DNA of 64,000 nucleotides, taken from the NCBI GenBank assembly GCA_963736595.1, contig CAVTPG010000001.1, positions 1 through 64,000 on the forward strand. Direction: 5' to 3'. Shown piece after piece: positions 1 through 8,288 of the stretch. The notes beneath the pieces are model-generated. The model had not been told where the DNA came from, did no database searches, and saw only the letters and a list, made by a program, of their open reading frames with translations. The first letter of the stretch is position 1; every line of letters begins with the position of its first letter. The position numbers and the translations under genes are program-made. The stretch comes from Parapontixanthobacter sp963736595. Lineage in GTDB: Bacteria; Pseudomonadota; Alphaproteobacteria; Sphingomonadales; Sphingomonadaceae.

Positions 1-75
1 ATGTTTGCAGGTGTGACCTTTATGTTCTTCATCATCAACGCGGTGCTGATGGTGGAATTGTTCCTCTTGTTTTAA
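1..75 (+). CDS. C-terminal end of a membrane protein, partial
   Basis: This is an open frame from the window edge to TAA, 24 codons, almost entirely hydrophobic (FMFFIINAVLMVELFLLF). It reads like one transmembrane helix at the end of a longer protein. An ATG lies at base 1, but there is no upstream sequence to show whether it is the real start. I cannot identify the family. The next recognisable coding sequence begins two bases after the stop in another frame and belongs to an unrelated outer-membrane protein, so the junction near base 75 looks recombined. Confidence 0.35.
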   Translation: MFAGVTFMFFIINAVLMVELFLLF

Positions 76-76
76 A

Positions 77-223
77 GCCGGTGTATTGGCGGCGGTCTAT
101 CGTCACCTTGGCAATCATGCGAAAGTCGGAGTCGGCTACAATTTCACTGATTTCTCGGATGATCTGACCGATCTGGATTACGACCACCGCGGATTTTTCA
201 TCAATCTTATCGGCAAGTATTGA
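77..223 (+). pseudogene. Outer-membrane protein C-terminal fragment without a start
   Basis: 48 codons plus TGA read AGVLAAVYRHLGNHAKVGVG, then YNFTDFSDDLTDLDYDHRG and FFINLIGKY. Alternating hydrophobic and polar residues and a terminal aromatic residue are typical of the last strands of an outer-membrane beta-barrel. The motif GYNFTDFSDDLTDL is one I associate with the end of very large sphingomonad surface proteins. No start codon lies upstream in this frame: TGA occurs at 47-49, and the bases before 77 encode a hydrophobic helix in another frame. It is most likely a 3' remnant left by rearrangement. Confidence 0.5.
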
Positions 224-292
224 TTTTAAGACGCCAGCTTGTGCTAACGGAGCCGGGGAAAGCGAGCTTCAGCAAACATAGGGCGATCAGAC

Positions 293-1742
293 ATGGTATC
301 TCTCGATCTGTCCCGGTTGGGCACGGAACTTGAACAGCGCAGTCTTGCGCTGAATGACAAACCTATCCGCCCGAATGCGCGTTACGTTCTGGTCTGGCTG
401 CAACAAACACTCCGCGGCCACGATCACCCTACGATCGATGCAGGAGTAACGTTGGCTAACCAGCTTGGCCTGCCGGTTCTCGTTTATCATGGCATTCGCG
501 CAGATTATCCACACGCCTCGGATCGGCTGCATCGGTTTCTCTTCGGGGCTAGCCGCGCAATGGCGCAAACCCTTGCTAAACGAGGCATTGCCAGCGCGCA
601 TTATGTGGAGCGCCCCGGCCATAAGGAAAAGGGTCTGGTGTACCGGCTGGCGGAGAATGCTGCCGTAGTCGTGGCCGATCAGCACGTAACATTCGTCGGG
701 CAGATTCAGGCCAAGAGCTTTGCTGCTAAGGCTGATCTCTGCCGTCATCGCGACGGATGCCACGCGGCTGATCCCGTTTAAGGCGCTGCCATCCAAAGGC
801 CTGCACGCTACCAAAGCGTTCCGCGCGGCGCACACGCCTTTGCGGCAAGAGTGGCTGGAGGCAAGAGCAGAGGTCGAACCGGCGCATTCTGCTTATAAAG
901 GGGAATTGCCATTTGCATCATTGCCGATCGCTTCGATGAGTGACCGCGATCTTGATCAACTTGTTTCCGAATGTTCCATCGATCACAGTCTGCCCTCGTC
1001 TGCCGAGCATCCCGCCGATCTGCAAGAAGTGACGCGGCGACTGGAAAATCTGACGCTCCACGTTGCACCGAACTATCGCCGTGACCGGAACAATCCTGCG
1101 CTGGAAAATGGATCGTCGCAGCTGTCGCCATATCTCCACTTCGGCATGACCTCGCCGTGGGAAGTGATGCGCGCAGGAGAGGCGGCGGAAATCGCGCCAT
1201 CGACACGATGGAAATTCAACGACGAACTTTTGACATGGCGCGAATGGTCACACTGGCGGATGCAGATACGGCCCGAATTCACCGATTACGATAGCTTGCC
1301 AAATGCAGCGCGGGCGACGCTGGACGCGCACCGCGACGATCCGCGCGAACTGGTGGACGAGGGCAAGCTCTGGCGCGGGGAAAGTCCGGACGAGACGTGG
1401 AATGCGGCGCAAAAGCAGTGGTTGCTCACCGGCTGGATGCACAACAATTTGCGAATGTACTGGTCCAAACAATTGCTGCGTTGGACGGTCTCGCCGGAGC
1501 GGGCTTGGTACCTTGCTTGCGCCATGAATGACCGCCTCAGTCTGGATGGTCGCGATCCGGCAACATATGTCTCGATGCGCTGGGCCTTTGGGGAAGCGCG
1601 GCCCGGTTATCGCGAAATACCGATCTACGGGAAAGTCGCTCCCAAAAGCGACAGTGCGATCCGCAAAAGGGCCGGCATGACCAAATGGATATCTGATTGG
1701 GCGGGCAAACCGCCAATCGATCTTGTCATACGCACCCTCTGA
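293..1742 (+). pseudogene. phrB: Class II CPD photolyase, frameshifted
   Basis: Two frames together encode about 482 residues, the usual length of class II deoxyribodipyrimidine photolyases, which repair cyclobutane pyrimidine dimers with light and FAD. The first frame (from 293) has the Rossmann-like N-terminal domain with PNARYVLVWLQQTLRGHDHP. It loses homology after AAKADL and stops at 781. The second frame resumes as AVIATDATRLIPF and carries the FAD-binding half (SQLSPYLHFG, TWREWSHWRM, WMHNNLRMYWSK, LDGRDPATYVSMRWAFG). Dropping one T at about base 740 joins ADL directly to AVIATDATRL, so a single inserted base explains the break. It is either a recent pseudogene or a sequence error. Confidence 0.85.
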
Positions 1743-2502
1743 ATGGCTGTTGGTTATGTAGAGTGCTGACAGACTTTTCGTTTGCTTATCGTTTTTGCGG
1801 GAAAACTACGCGAGCTTATAAAATCCTGCGCAGACAGAGATTACGCGGTTGTTGGCTTATAACGACAAGCAAAGTCAGGCGCTCTCCCGTGTTTTACCTT
1901 ATCTCTCTCGTGTCCGACCAATTTGACTGGCGTTTCCATTTTTGAAGCACGCAGAGCGGGATATGCACATTTGCAGTTCAGCCGATCCCGTCTGAATGCA
2001 AGTGGCGCCGTTTCTGGCGCTTCACATATCGGCTTAAAGCATTGGCCAGACTCAATGTCAGCCTTTGCTAAGCTCGCGATGGCGACCTTCCTAGCAAACG
2101 GAGCGCCTGCAATCGACCAAGAAGGCTTCAAAAATATACGTCTTGCCAATCAAAACCTAGTAGCTGCCTGTCTCAACGCCTGAGCTTTGCGGACCGGAAA
2201 TATTGCTGCTAGGTCGAACTTGCACTCCAAAGCCACAAACTATGCGTTTAAAAAGAAGAAAATCGCTTATTGCGAGGAGTAGTCATCGGAATCTCTCATT
2301 TTTTCTTTCTGAAATTCTTCCCGGCCGGTGATATCGGCTAAAAAACAGATTTTCGAATGAATGAGAATTATTTTCGCGAGGTTGGGATTTCAGCACGTCA
2401 CGACACTATGAGCGAAATCGCGCAAACTTATTAGCTAAAGGATTAATGCGATGGGTAGTTTATGGCTCATCGCTGCTGTATTTCGCGCATGAGAAGCGGC
2501 TG
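1743..2502. other. 760 bp gene-poor, AT-richer stretch next to tRNA-Leu 3' end
   Basis: No frame here has recognisable protein family features. Short open frames on both strands (for example 1923-2183 plus and 1841-2149 minus) overlap one another and lack ribosome binding sites. Bases 2220-2460 are visibly richer in A and T than the flanking genes. An imperfect dyad resembling a Fur box (TGAGAAT, T, ATTTTCG) sits at 2362-2376 with no obvious target gene. The stretch ends at the 3' end of a tRNA gene, a frequent insertion point of mobile elements, but I found no integrase and no duplicate of the tRNA end. Confidence 0.5.
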
Positions 2503-2587
2503 TGGTGCGGGTGACTGGACTCGAACCAGCACGATCAATGATCAGGGGATTTTAAGTCCCCGGCGTCTACCATTCCGCCACACCCGC
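2503..2587 (-). tRNA. tRNA-Leu (anticodon UAA)
   Basis: The reverse complement folds as an 85-nt class II tRNA. The acceptor stem is GCGGGTG paired with CACCCGC, then A and an encoded CCA at 2503-2505. The D region is GGCGGAATGGTAGACGC, the anticodon arm is GGGGA CTTAAAA TCCCC with anticodon TAA, a long variable arm follows, and the T arm contains GGTTCGAGTCC. It decodes UUA leucine codons, which are rare in this GC-rich genome. Confidence 0.95.
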
Positions 2588-2733
2588 ATAAGGGTCTCTA
2601 TGCGGCGCAGAGCGATAGCCAACCACATCAGGCGGAGCAAGCCGCCAGTTCGGCAAATCACTTTATCGCAGATGACGGCGAAGGCGGACGCACGGGTTTC
2701 CTCACTCAGTCGAAGCGCGGAAAACTTAAAACG

Positions 2734-3012
2734 TCAGTCGTTCAGCAGGCGGCGCACTTCCTTGCCGGGCTTGAAGAACGGCACGCGTTTCGCCGCCACA
2801 TCGACCGCTTCGCCAGTGCGCGGGTTGCGCCCTTGCCGCGCATCGCGATCGCGGGTGGAAAATGCTCCAAAGCCGCGCAATTCCACGCGGCCCCCTTCGG
2901 CCAGTTGCCGGGTAATTTCATCGAAGAAAAGGTCCACCACCTGCTCGATCTCATCACTGCGCAATTCGGGATTACCCTTGGACAACGCTTGTAACAATTC
3001 GGATCGTATCAT
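2734..3012 (-). CDS. ihfB: Integration host factor subunit beta
   Basis: A 92-residue DNA-bending protein of the HU/IHF family. It starts MIRSELLQALSKGNPEL, as IHF-beta subunits do. It has the dimerisation helices in the first half, then the RVELRGFGAF strand and a DNA-binding arm with RQGRNPRTGE, ending FKPGKEVRRLLND. I chose the ATG at 3012 over an in-frame upstream start because GGAG lies eight bases before it and the extra nine residues do not fit the family. With IHF-alpha it would form the nucleoid-associated heterodimer used in recombination and transcription. It appears monocistronic. Confidence 0.95.
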   Translation of the reverse strand: MIRSELLQALSKGNPELRSDEIEQVVDLFFDEITRQLAEGGRVELRGFGAFSTRDRDARQGRNPRTGEAVDVAAKRVPFFKPGKEVRRLLND

Positions 3013-3243
3013 CGGTTTCTCCAGCACTGCGCGACACACCGCAGCGTTTGTAAATGGGCCTGTCAGATGCAGTTTTGCCCGTGACGTGAACTGCTCCGGC
3101 GACCGCGTGGCGCAGACCTTATGCGGCCTTGCGCGCTTATTCTGCGATCACTTAACATACTATATAAATATACCGCAAGCAGCCTGCGGTTCCGAATTTG
3201 CGGATTTTGGTATGTGATTGTTGTCAGATGAACGCTCAGCGCT

Positions 3244-3585
3244 TCACGCAAGTTCCAGCAATTCGGCGGGCGACAGGCCAAGCCGTTCGATCCGCGCCTT
3301 TATGGCGGGCCACTCGCTGGCGAGAAACTCCTGGCGTTCGACCGCATACAGCTTTTGCGCCGCACCCTTGACCACATACATTCCCACGCCGCGCTGCACC
3401 GCGACCAGTCCATCGGTCTGAAATTGCTGGTAAGCCTTGGCCACGGTCAGCGGATTGGCCCCCTGTTCCGCCGCCAGCGCGCGCACGGATGGCAGCATCT
3501 CGCCTTCCTTATAGTCGCCATCGATAATCGCAGCAGCGATCAGATCGCGGAGCTTGAGATAGACGGGGCGGCTCGACTGGGTCAT
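3244..3585 (-). CDS. GntR-family regulator, short YtrA type
   Basis: A 113-residue protein: an N-terminal winged helix (PVYLKLRDLIAAAIIDGDYKEG, then LPSVRALAAEQGANPLTVAKAYQQF) followed by only about 45 residues. That length fits the YtrA subfamily of GntR repressors, which lack a large ligand-binding domain and usually control membrane transport genes. The start MTQSSRP is favoured by an AAGGA ribosome binding site seven bases upstream. It is divergent from a peptide transporter gene, and the 288-bp space between them contains CACAAG half-sites that could be its operator. That link is inferred. Confidence 0.85.
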   Translation of the reverse strand: MTQSSRPVYLKLRDLIAAAIIDGDYKEGEMLPSVRALAAEQGANPLTVAKAYQQFQTDGLVAVQRGVGMYVVKGAAQKLYAVERQEFLASEWPAIKARIERLGLSPAELLELA

Positions 3586-3730
3586 CAGATGTCCTTGGTG
3601 CAGCAACAAACGGGAATTACAGCGAACGGGTGATTGCAGCGCAGGGAGGCTCGCCTGCGCGCGAAAATGTAAAGTGCATCAGTGCCATAACACACCGTAG
3701 CGCGTCAAGTTCCACGCCGCTTCCTTCTGG

Positions 3731-3797
3731 CACAAGCAGCACTTGTGAAGATCGGCGCAAGTTTTGCCCGTTTTACAGGAAACTATCGCTTCACAAG
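3731..3797. promoter_or_regulatory. CACAAG dyads upstream of the POT transporter
   Basis: A perfect six-base dyad, CACAAG-N5-CTTGTG, lies at 3731-3747. CTTGTGAAG at 3742-3750 is repeated as its inverse CTTCACAAG at 3789-3797. Three related half-sites between a GntR regulator gene and a transporter gene suggest an operator. Binding by this regulator is inferred only from position. Confidence 0.35.
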
Positions 3798-3873
3798 CGC
3801 AAAACAGGCGCTAGTGTGACGCGCCAATAGCCGGGACACGGCAGGGACGATTTTTGAGGGAGGGTCGAGGCCC

Positions 3874-5517
3874 ATGACATTCGAACTTATTCTATTTTGG
3901 GGCGCGGTAATCGTCCTTGGCGCTTTCCTGTTGGGCGGGGTGGGTATCACCATGTCCGACGGCGACGAGGCGTTCGGTCACCCCAAGGGTTTGTTCGTCT
4001 TGTTCCTCGCGGAAATGTGGGAGCGGTTTTCCTATTACGGGATGCGCGCGCTTCTGATTTTCTACCTCGTGCAGCACTGGATGTTTTCAGACAGTGAAGC
4101 CTCGGTCGTTTATGGCGCGTATACCGCGCTCGTTTACATTACGCCCGTGGTCGGCGGTTACCTGGCCGACCGTTATCTGGGCCAGCGCAAGGCAGTTCTG
4201 TTCGGCGCGGTTTTGCTGACATTCGGCCACTTCTTCATGGCCTTTGAGGGATCGGGCGGACAAGACGATCCGATCATCAACGTATTCTGGCTGGCACTGG
4301 CGCTGATTATCGTTGGCTCAGGTTTCCTGAAAGCCAATATTTCCGTGATCGTCGGACAGCTTTACCCGCGGACCGATGTGCGCCGCGATGCCGGTTACAC
4401 GATCTTCTATATGGGCATCAACGTTGGCGCCGCGACCGCGTCCATTATCTGCGGTTATCTGGGCCAGACATATGGCTGGCAATATGGTTTCGGCCTGGCC
4501 GGTTTCGGAATGCTGATCGGCCTCATCTTCTTCGTGTTGGGCAAGCCGTTGCTGAAGGGCAAAGGCGAGGCCAAAAATCCAGCGGCACTTAAAGAGTCGG
4601 TTATGGGCCTGCCGCGCGAGTGGTCGATTTACGGCCTTGGCTTGCTGATGGTGCTGTTGTGCTGGGCTGCGGTCCAGTTTCAGGAGCTGGTCGGCTATGT
4701 CCTTGGCGGATTTGGCGGCGCTCTGGTTCTGTACGTTTTGTATATCGCCGTTGCGAAACTGCCATCCGAGGAGCGCGACCGGATTTTCGCAGCGATGTTC
4801 CTGATCCTGACGTCGATTATTTTCTGGGCCTTGTTCGAGCAAGCCGGTTCCTCGCTCAATCTGTTCACCGACCGTCACGTTGACCGTCAGGGCGTCGAGG
4901 CTTCGATGTTCCAGTCGATCAACGCGATTTACATCATCCTGCTCGCGCCGCTCTTCGCGATGTTGTGGCAGGGGCTGGGTCGGAAGGGACTGGAGCCGAG
5001 TACGCCGCTGAAATTCGGCTTGGCCATTATCCAGGTGGGCCTCGGCTTTCTGGTGCTGGTATGGGGTTCGCAAAGTGTCGGACTGAACGTGCCGACGCCG
5101 GTGATCTTCATCTTCCTGATCTATCTGCTGCATACGACCGGCGAACTCTGCCTGTCGCCTGTCGGCCTGAGCGCGATGAATCGTCTGGCTCCGGCGCATA
5201 TGGCGTCGCTGATCATGGGTACGTGGTTCTTTGCTTCGGCAACCGGTAATTTTGCTGCGGGCTTGATTGCCTCGGCAACCGGCGCGGAAGGCGTTGGCGA
5301 AACGGCGGGCAAAGCGACTGTGCTGGAAGTCTATTCCACCGTCGGCTGGACCGCAGTCGGGGTCGGCGTCGGCGTCATGGTCATCAGCCCGCTGATCAAG
5401 AAGCTGATGCATCTCGATACGCTGGTCGATGACACCGTGGGCGACGATCTGGAAGGCTTGTCGCAAGCTGGTATCGAAGCGCAAGAGGGTGGCATCCACC
5501 CTGCGACACGCACGTAA
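3874..5517 (+). CDS. Proton-dependent oligopeptide transporter (POT/PTR family)
   Basis: 547 residues with about 12-14 hydrophobic segments, typical of the POT branch of the major facilitator superfamily, which imports di- and tripeptides with protons across the inner membrane. Signatures include the start of the first bundle (EMWERFSYYGMRALLIFYL), GGYLADRYLGQRKAV after helix 2, FLKANISVIVGQLY, and FYMGINVGA near residue 190. The C-terminal bundle has FWALFEQAGSSLNLFTDR and ELCLSPVGLSAMNRLAP, also usual for the family. GAGGGAGGG precedes the ATG. Two exported amidohydrolase-like genes follow closely, which suggests a peptide utilisation unit. Confidence 0.92.
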   Translation: MTFELILFWGAVIVLGAFLLGGVGITMSDGDEAFGHPKGLFVLFLAEMWERFSYYGMRALLIFYLVQHWMFSDSEASVVYGAYTALVYITPVVGGYLADRYLGQRKAVLFGAVLLTFGHFFMAFEGSGGQDDPIINVFWLALALIIVGSGFLKANISVIVGQLYPRTDVRRDAGYTIFYMGINVGAATASIICGYLGQTYGWQYGFGLAGFGMLIGLIFFVLGKPLLKGKGEAKNPAALKESVMGLPREWSIYGLGLLMVLLCWAAVQFQELVGYVLGGFGGALVLYVLYIAVAKLPSEERDRIFAAMFLILTSIIFWALFEQAGSSLNLFTDRHVDRQGVEASMFQSINAIYIILLAPLFAMLWQGLGRKGLEPSTPLKFGLAIIQVGLGFLVLVWGSQSVGLNVPTPVIFIFLIYLLHTTGELCLSPVGLSAMNRLAPAHMASLIMGTWFFASATGNFAAGLIASATGAEGVGETAGKATVLEVYSTVGWTAVGVGVGVMVISPLIKKLMHLDTLVDDTVGDDLEGLSQAGIEAQEGGIHPATRT

Positions 5518-5537
5518 TCAATAGGGGAATTCGGACA

Positions 5538-6920
5538 ATGCGCTATCGTGCCTTAACCTTACTGGGAGGCGCGATGGCGCTTTCCGCCTGCGCCACCACC
5601 GGCGATGATGCAGCCAAAACGCCGCGTTCGGCCAACGCCATCGAAGCGTCCGACGGGGTGCCATACGCCTCGACCTATCGCGCTTATCCCGGCACGCCGA
5701 CCGCATTGGTCGGAGCGACCATCTATGACGGCACAGGCGGCGTCATAGAAAATGGAGTGGTATTCTTTTCAGGCGGCAAAATCCAATCGGTCGGTGGCGC
5801 TGACACGCCAATCCCGGCAGACATTGCAGTGTTCGACGGCACGGGCAAATTCGTCACGCCCGGTATCATCGACATCCACTCGCATCTGGGCAATTACCCC
5901 ACCCCCTCGGTCGATGCGCATTCCGATGGCAACGAGGCAACCGACCCCTCCACCCCCGATGTCTGGGCCGAACATTCCGTCTGGCCGCAAGACCCCGGTT
6001 TCAGCCGCGCAATGGCCAATGGCGGGATTACCGCGCTGCAAATCCTGCCCGGTTCGGCCAATCTGGTCGGAGGTCGCTCCGTCACACTAAAGAACGTGCC
6101 GGCACGCACGGTACAGGGCATGAAGTTCCCTGATGCGCCTTACGGCATGAAGATGGCGTGCGGCGAAAACCCCAAGCGCGTTTATGGCGGACGCGGGCGC
6201 AAACCCTCCACCCGCATGGGCAATTTCGCCGTCAACCGGCAAACCTGGCTCGATGCGCGCGAATATGCCGATGGCGACCGCGAGAAGCGCGATCTGGCCA
6301 AAGAGACATTGTCCGGCGTTCTGGATGGCGACATCCTCGTTCACAACCATTGCTATCGCGCCGACGAAATGGCGCTGGTCATGGATATGGCCAAGGAAAT
6401 GGGCTATAAAGTCAGCGCCTTTCACCACGCCGTCGAAAGCTACAAGATCGGCGATCTGCTGCGTGAAAACGATGTGTGCAGCGCGATCTGGGCCGACTGG
6501 TACGGCTTTAAAATGGAATCCTATGACGGTATTCCCGAAAACGCTGCCTTGCTGCAACAGGCGGGCGCGTGCGTCATCATCCACTCCGACGATGCCAACG
6601 GGATCCAGCGGCTGAATCAGGAAGCAGCCAAAGCGCAAGCTGACGGGCGGCGCATGGGCATCACCATTCCCGATGGCGAAGTGATCCGCTGGATTACGCT
6701 GAACGCGGCCAAAGCGATGGGCATCGACGATATGACCGGCAGCCTGGAGGCGGGCAAAATGGCCGATGTCGTGCTGTGGAATGGCGACCCGCTCTCGGTC
6801 TATTCGCGGCCGGAAAAGGTCTGGATCGATGGCGCGCTGATGTTCGATGCGCTGGATCGCAAATTGCGTCCGGTCAGCGATTTCGAGCTTGGCCAGCCCG
6901 GTGAAGGAGACGTGAAATGA
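5538..6920 (+). CDS. Amidohydrolase-family lipoprotein
   Basis: 460 residues, starting with a lipoprotein signal (MRYRALTLLGGAMALSAC, lipid-accepting Cys18). The rest is a metal-dependent amidohydrolase: a beta-sandwich start (TALVGATIYDGTGGVIENG), the metal motif DIHSH with His114 and His116, later histidines in LVHNHCYRADEM and SAFHHAVESYK, and the acidic ligand region VIIHSDDANG. It ends with the usual GSLEAGKMADVVLWNGDPL. It probably acts in the periplasm or outer membrane on an amide or peptide-like substrate; the substrate cannot be read from sequence. It lies 20 bases after the peptide transporter and overlaps the next gene by four bases. Confidence 0.88.
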   Translation: MRYRALTLLGGAMALSACATTGDDAAKTPRSANAIEASDGVPYASTYRAYPGTPTALVGATIYDGTGGVIENGVVFFSGGKIQSVGGADTPIPADIAVFDGTGKFVTPGIIDIHSHLGNYPTPSVDAHSDGNEATDPSTPDVWAEHSVWPQDPGFSRAMANGGITALQILPGSANLVGGRSVTLKNVPARTVQGMKFPDAPYGMKMACGENPKRVYGGRGRKPSTRMGNFAVNRQTWLDAREYADGDREKRDLAKETLSGVLDGDILVHNHCYRADEMALVMDMAKEMGYKVSAFHHAVESYKIGDLLRENDVCSAIWADWYGFKMESYDGIPENAALLQQAGACVIIHSDDANGIQRLNQEAAKAQADGRRMGITIPDGEVIRWITLNAAKAMGIDDMTGSLEAGKMADVVLWNGDPLSVYSRPEKVWIDGALMFDALDRKLRPVSDFELGQPGEGDVK

Positions 6921-8227
6921 GCATTCGCATGACCGGCTTTACCGCAAGCCTTACCGCCATCGCCGCGCTCGCTCTTCCCTTCGCCGCCTCGGCGCAGGAT
7001 GTCGCGATCACCAACGCCACCGTTGCGATCGGTGATGGCTCTGAACCCATCGAAGGCGCCACTGTTGTCGTGCGGGCAGGCAAAGTGGTTGCCGCCGGGA
7101 CGGGCGTATCCGTGCCCGCAGGCATGGCGACAATGGATGGCACGGGAAGCTGGGTCACGCCCGGCATCTTCACCTCGCTGACCGATCTGGGCCTCTATGA
7201 CGTGGCAGCGGTGGGCGACAGCAACGATCTGCGCGCGCGCAATGCCCGCTTCGATGCGGCGCTGGATGTCGCACCGGCAGTCAATTACGCCTCGCAGCAC
7301 ATTGCCATCAGCCGCGCTGGCGGCGTTACCCGCGCCACCGTCGCACCAACCGCCGGACGCGCGATCTTTGCCGGTCAAGGCGCATTGATCGACCTTGGCG
7401 CGGACCCGGATGCCGTGACGCAAAGCAAAGCATTCCAGATGGTCGTGCTCGGTGAAACCGGCGCGCAAATCGCCGGGGGCAGCCGCCTTGCTGCCTATGT
7501 CGAATTCGCCAACGCCTTGAAAGAAGCCAGCGATGCCGCCGCCGGAAAGCGGGCCGCCGACGATGCACTGCTGACGCGCGCCGATGCCGAAGCGCTGGGC
7601 GATGTCATCAGCGGCCAGCAAAAGCTGTATATCCATGTCGAGCGCGCCTCCGATATCAGCGCCGTGCTGGATCTGAAACGCGAATATCCGCGGTTGGACA
7701 TGGTGTTGGTCGGGGTGAGCGAAGGCTGGATCGTGGCCGACGAACTGGCGCGATCGGGCGTTCCGGTGATCGCCGATGGCTTGGATGACTTACCCGCCAG
7801 CTTTGAACAGCTTGGCGCGACGCAGAGCAATATCGGGCGCATGGTCGCTGCTGGCGTAACCGTCGCGATGGGCAATCTGGCGGGCGGAACCGACGGGCAT
7901 CCGCGCACCGCCACGCAATATGCGGGCAATCTCGTCGCTTTGTCGAAAGTGCCGGGCGCCAGCGGGCTTTCCTGGGGTCAGGCCTTGGCCACAATCACTT
8001 CGATTCCAGCAAAAGTCGCAGGGATGGATGGGCAGTATGGCGTTTTGAAACCGGGAGCAGCGGGCGATGTCGTCATTTGGGACGGCGACCCGCTGGAATT
8101 GTCCTCAGCGCCCGTGCGGGTGTTCATCGACGGGGTGGAGCAACCGCTGGACAATCACCAGACGCGCCTGCGCGACCGCTATCGCGACCTTGATGAAAGC
8201 GAGCGGCCCAAGGCTTACGATTGGTAA
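6917..8227 (+). CDS. Exported amidohydrolase-like protein lacking the HxH metal motif
   Basis: 436 residues with a cleavable signal peptide (about residues 1-26, ending AASA). It has the same domain layout as the preceding gene: DVAITNATVAIGDGSEPIEG at the start and KPGAAGDVVIWDGDPLELSS near the end. At the position of the catalytic HxH it reads GIFTSLTDLG, and few conserved histidines remain, so it is probably not a standard binuclear hydrolase. The ATGA overlap with the upstream gene implies translational coupling. It may form a heteromer with the upstream enzyme or be a catalytically degenerate partner. The pairing is visible; the role is inferred. Confidence 0.82.
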   Translation: MSIRMTGFTASLTAIAALALPFAASAQDVAITNATVAIGDGSEPIEGATVVVRAGKVVAAGTGVSVPAGMATMDGTGSWVTPGIFTSLTDLGLYDVAAVGDSNDLRARNARFDAALDVAPAVNYASQHIAISRAGGVTRATVAPTAGRAIFAGQGALIDLGADPDAVTQSKAFQMVVLGETGAQIAGGSRLAAYVEFANALKEASDAAAGKRAADDALLTRADAEALGDVISGQQKLYIHVERASDISAVLDLKREYPRLDMVLVGVSEGWIVADELARSGVPVIADGLDDLPASFEQLGATQSNIGRMVAAGVTVAMGNLAGGTDGHPRTATQYAGNLVALSKVPGASGLSWGQALATITSIPAKVAGMDGQYGVLKPGAAGDVVIWDGDPLELSSAPVRVFIDGVEQPLDNHQTRLRDRYRDLDESERPKAYDW

Positions 8228-8239
8228 GCGACGGCATGG

Positions 8240-8273
8240 GGGCGCGGGCTTTGGCGGATGCAATTCCGCGCCC
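8240..8273. terminator. GC-rich hairpin between convergent genes
   Basis: GGGCGCGG (8240-8247) pairs perfectly with CCGCGCCC (8266-8273) across an 18-base loop, between two converging genes. No run of T follows on either strand, so it may be a weak or factor-assisted terminator. Confidence 0.3.
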
Positions 8274-8288
8274 GCCGACAACTTCGCC

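Noticed and set aside
1841..2149. A 102-codon minus-strand frame in the gene-poor tract
   Set aside because: It competes with an equally long plus-strand frame, has no ribosome binding site and shows no family features.
2462..3217. A 251-codon open frame on the plus strand across tRNA-Leu and ihfB
   Set aside because: It is the antisense of a tRNA and of a well-supported IHF-beta gene; the composition is Arg/Ser-rich, as shadows are in GC-rich DNA.
4318..5499. A 393-codon minus-strand frame opposite the POT transporter
   Set aside because: It mirrors membrane-protein codons, giving a Gln/Arg/His/Asp-rich sequence with no known domain. The plus-strand transporter is certain.
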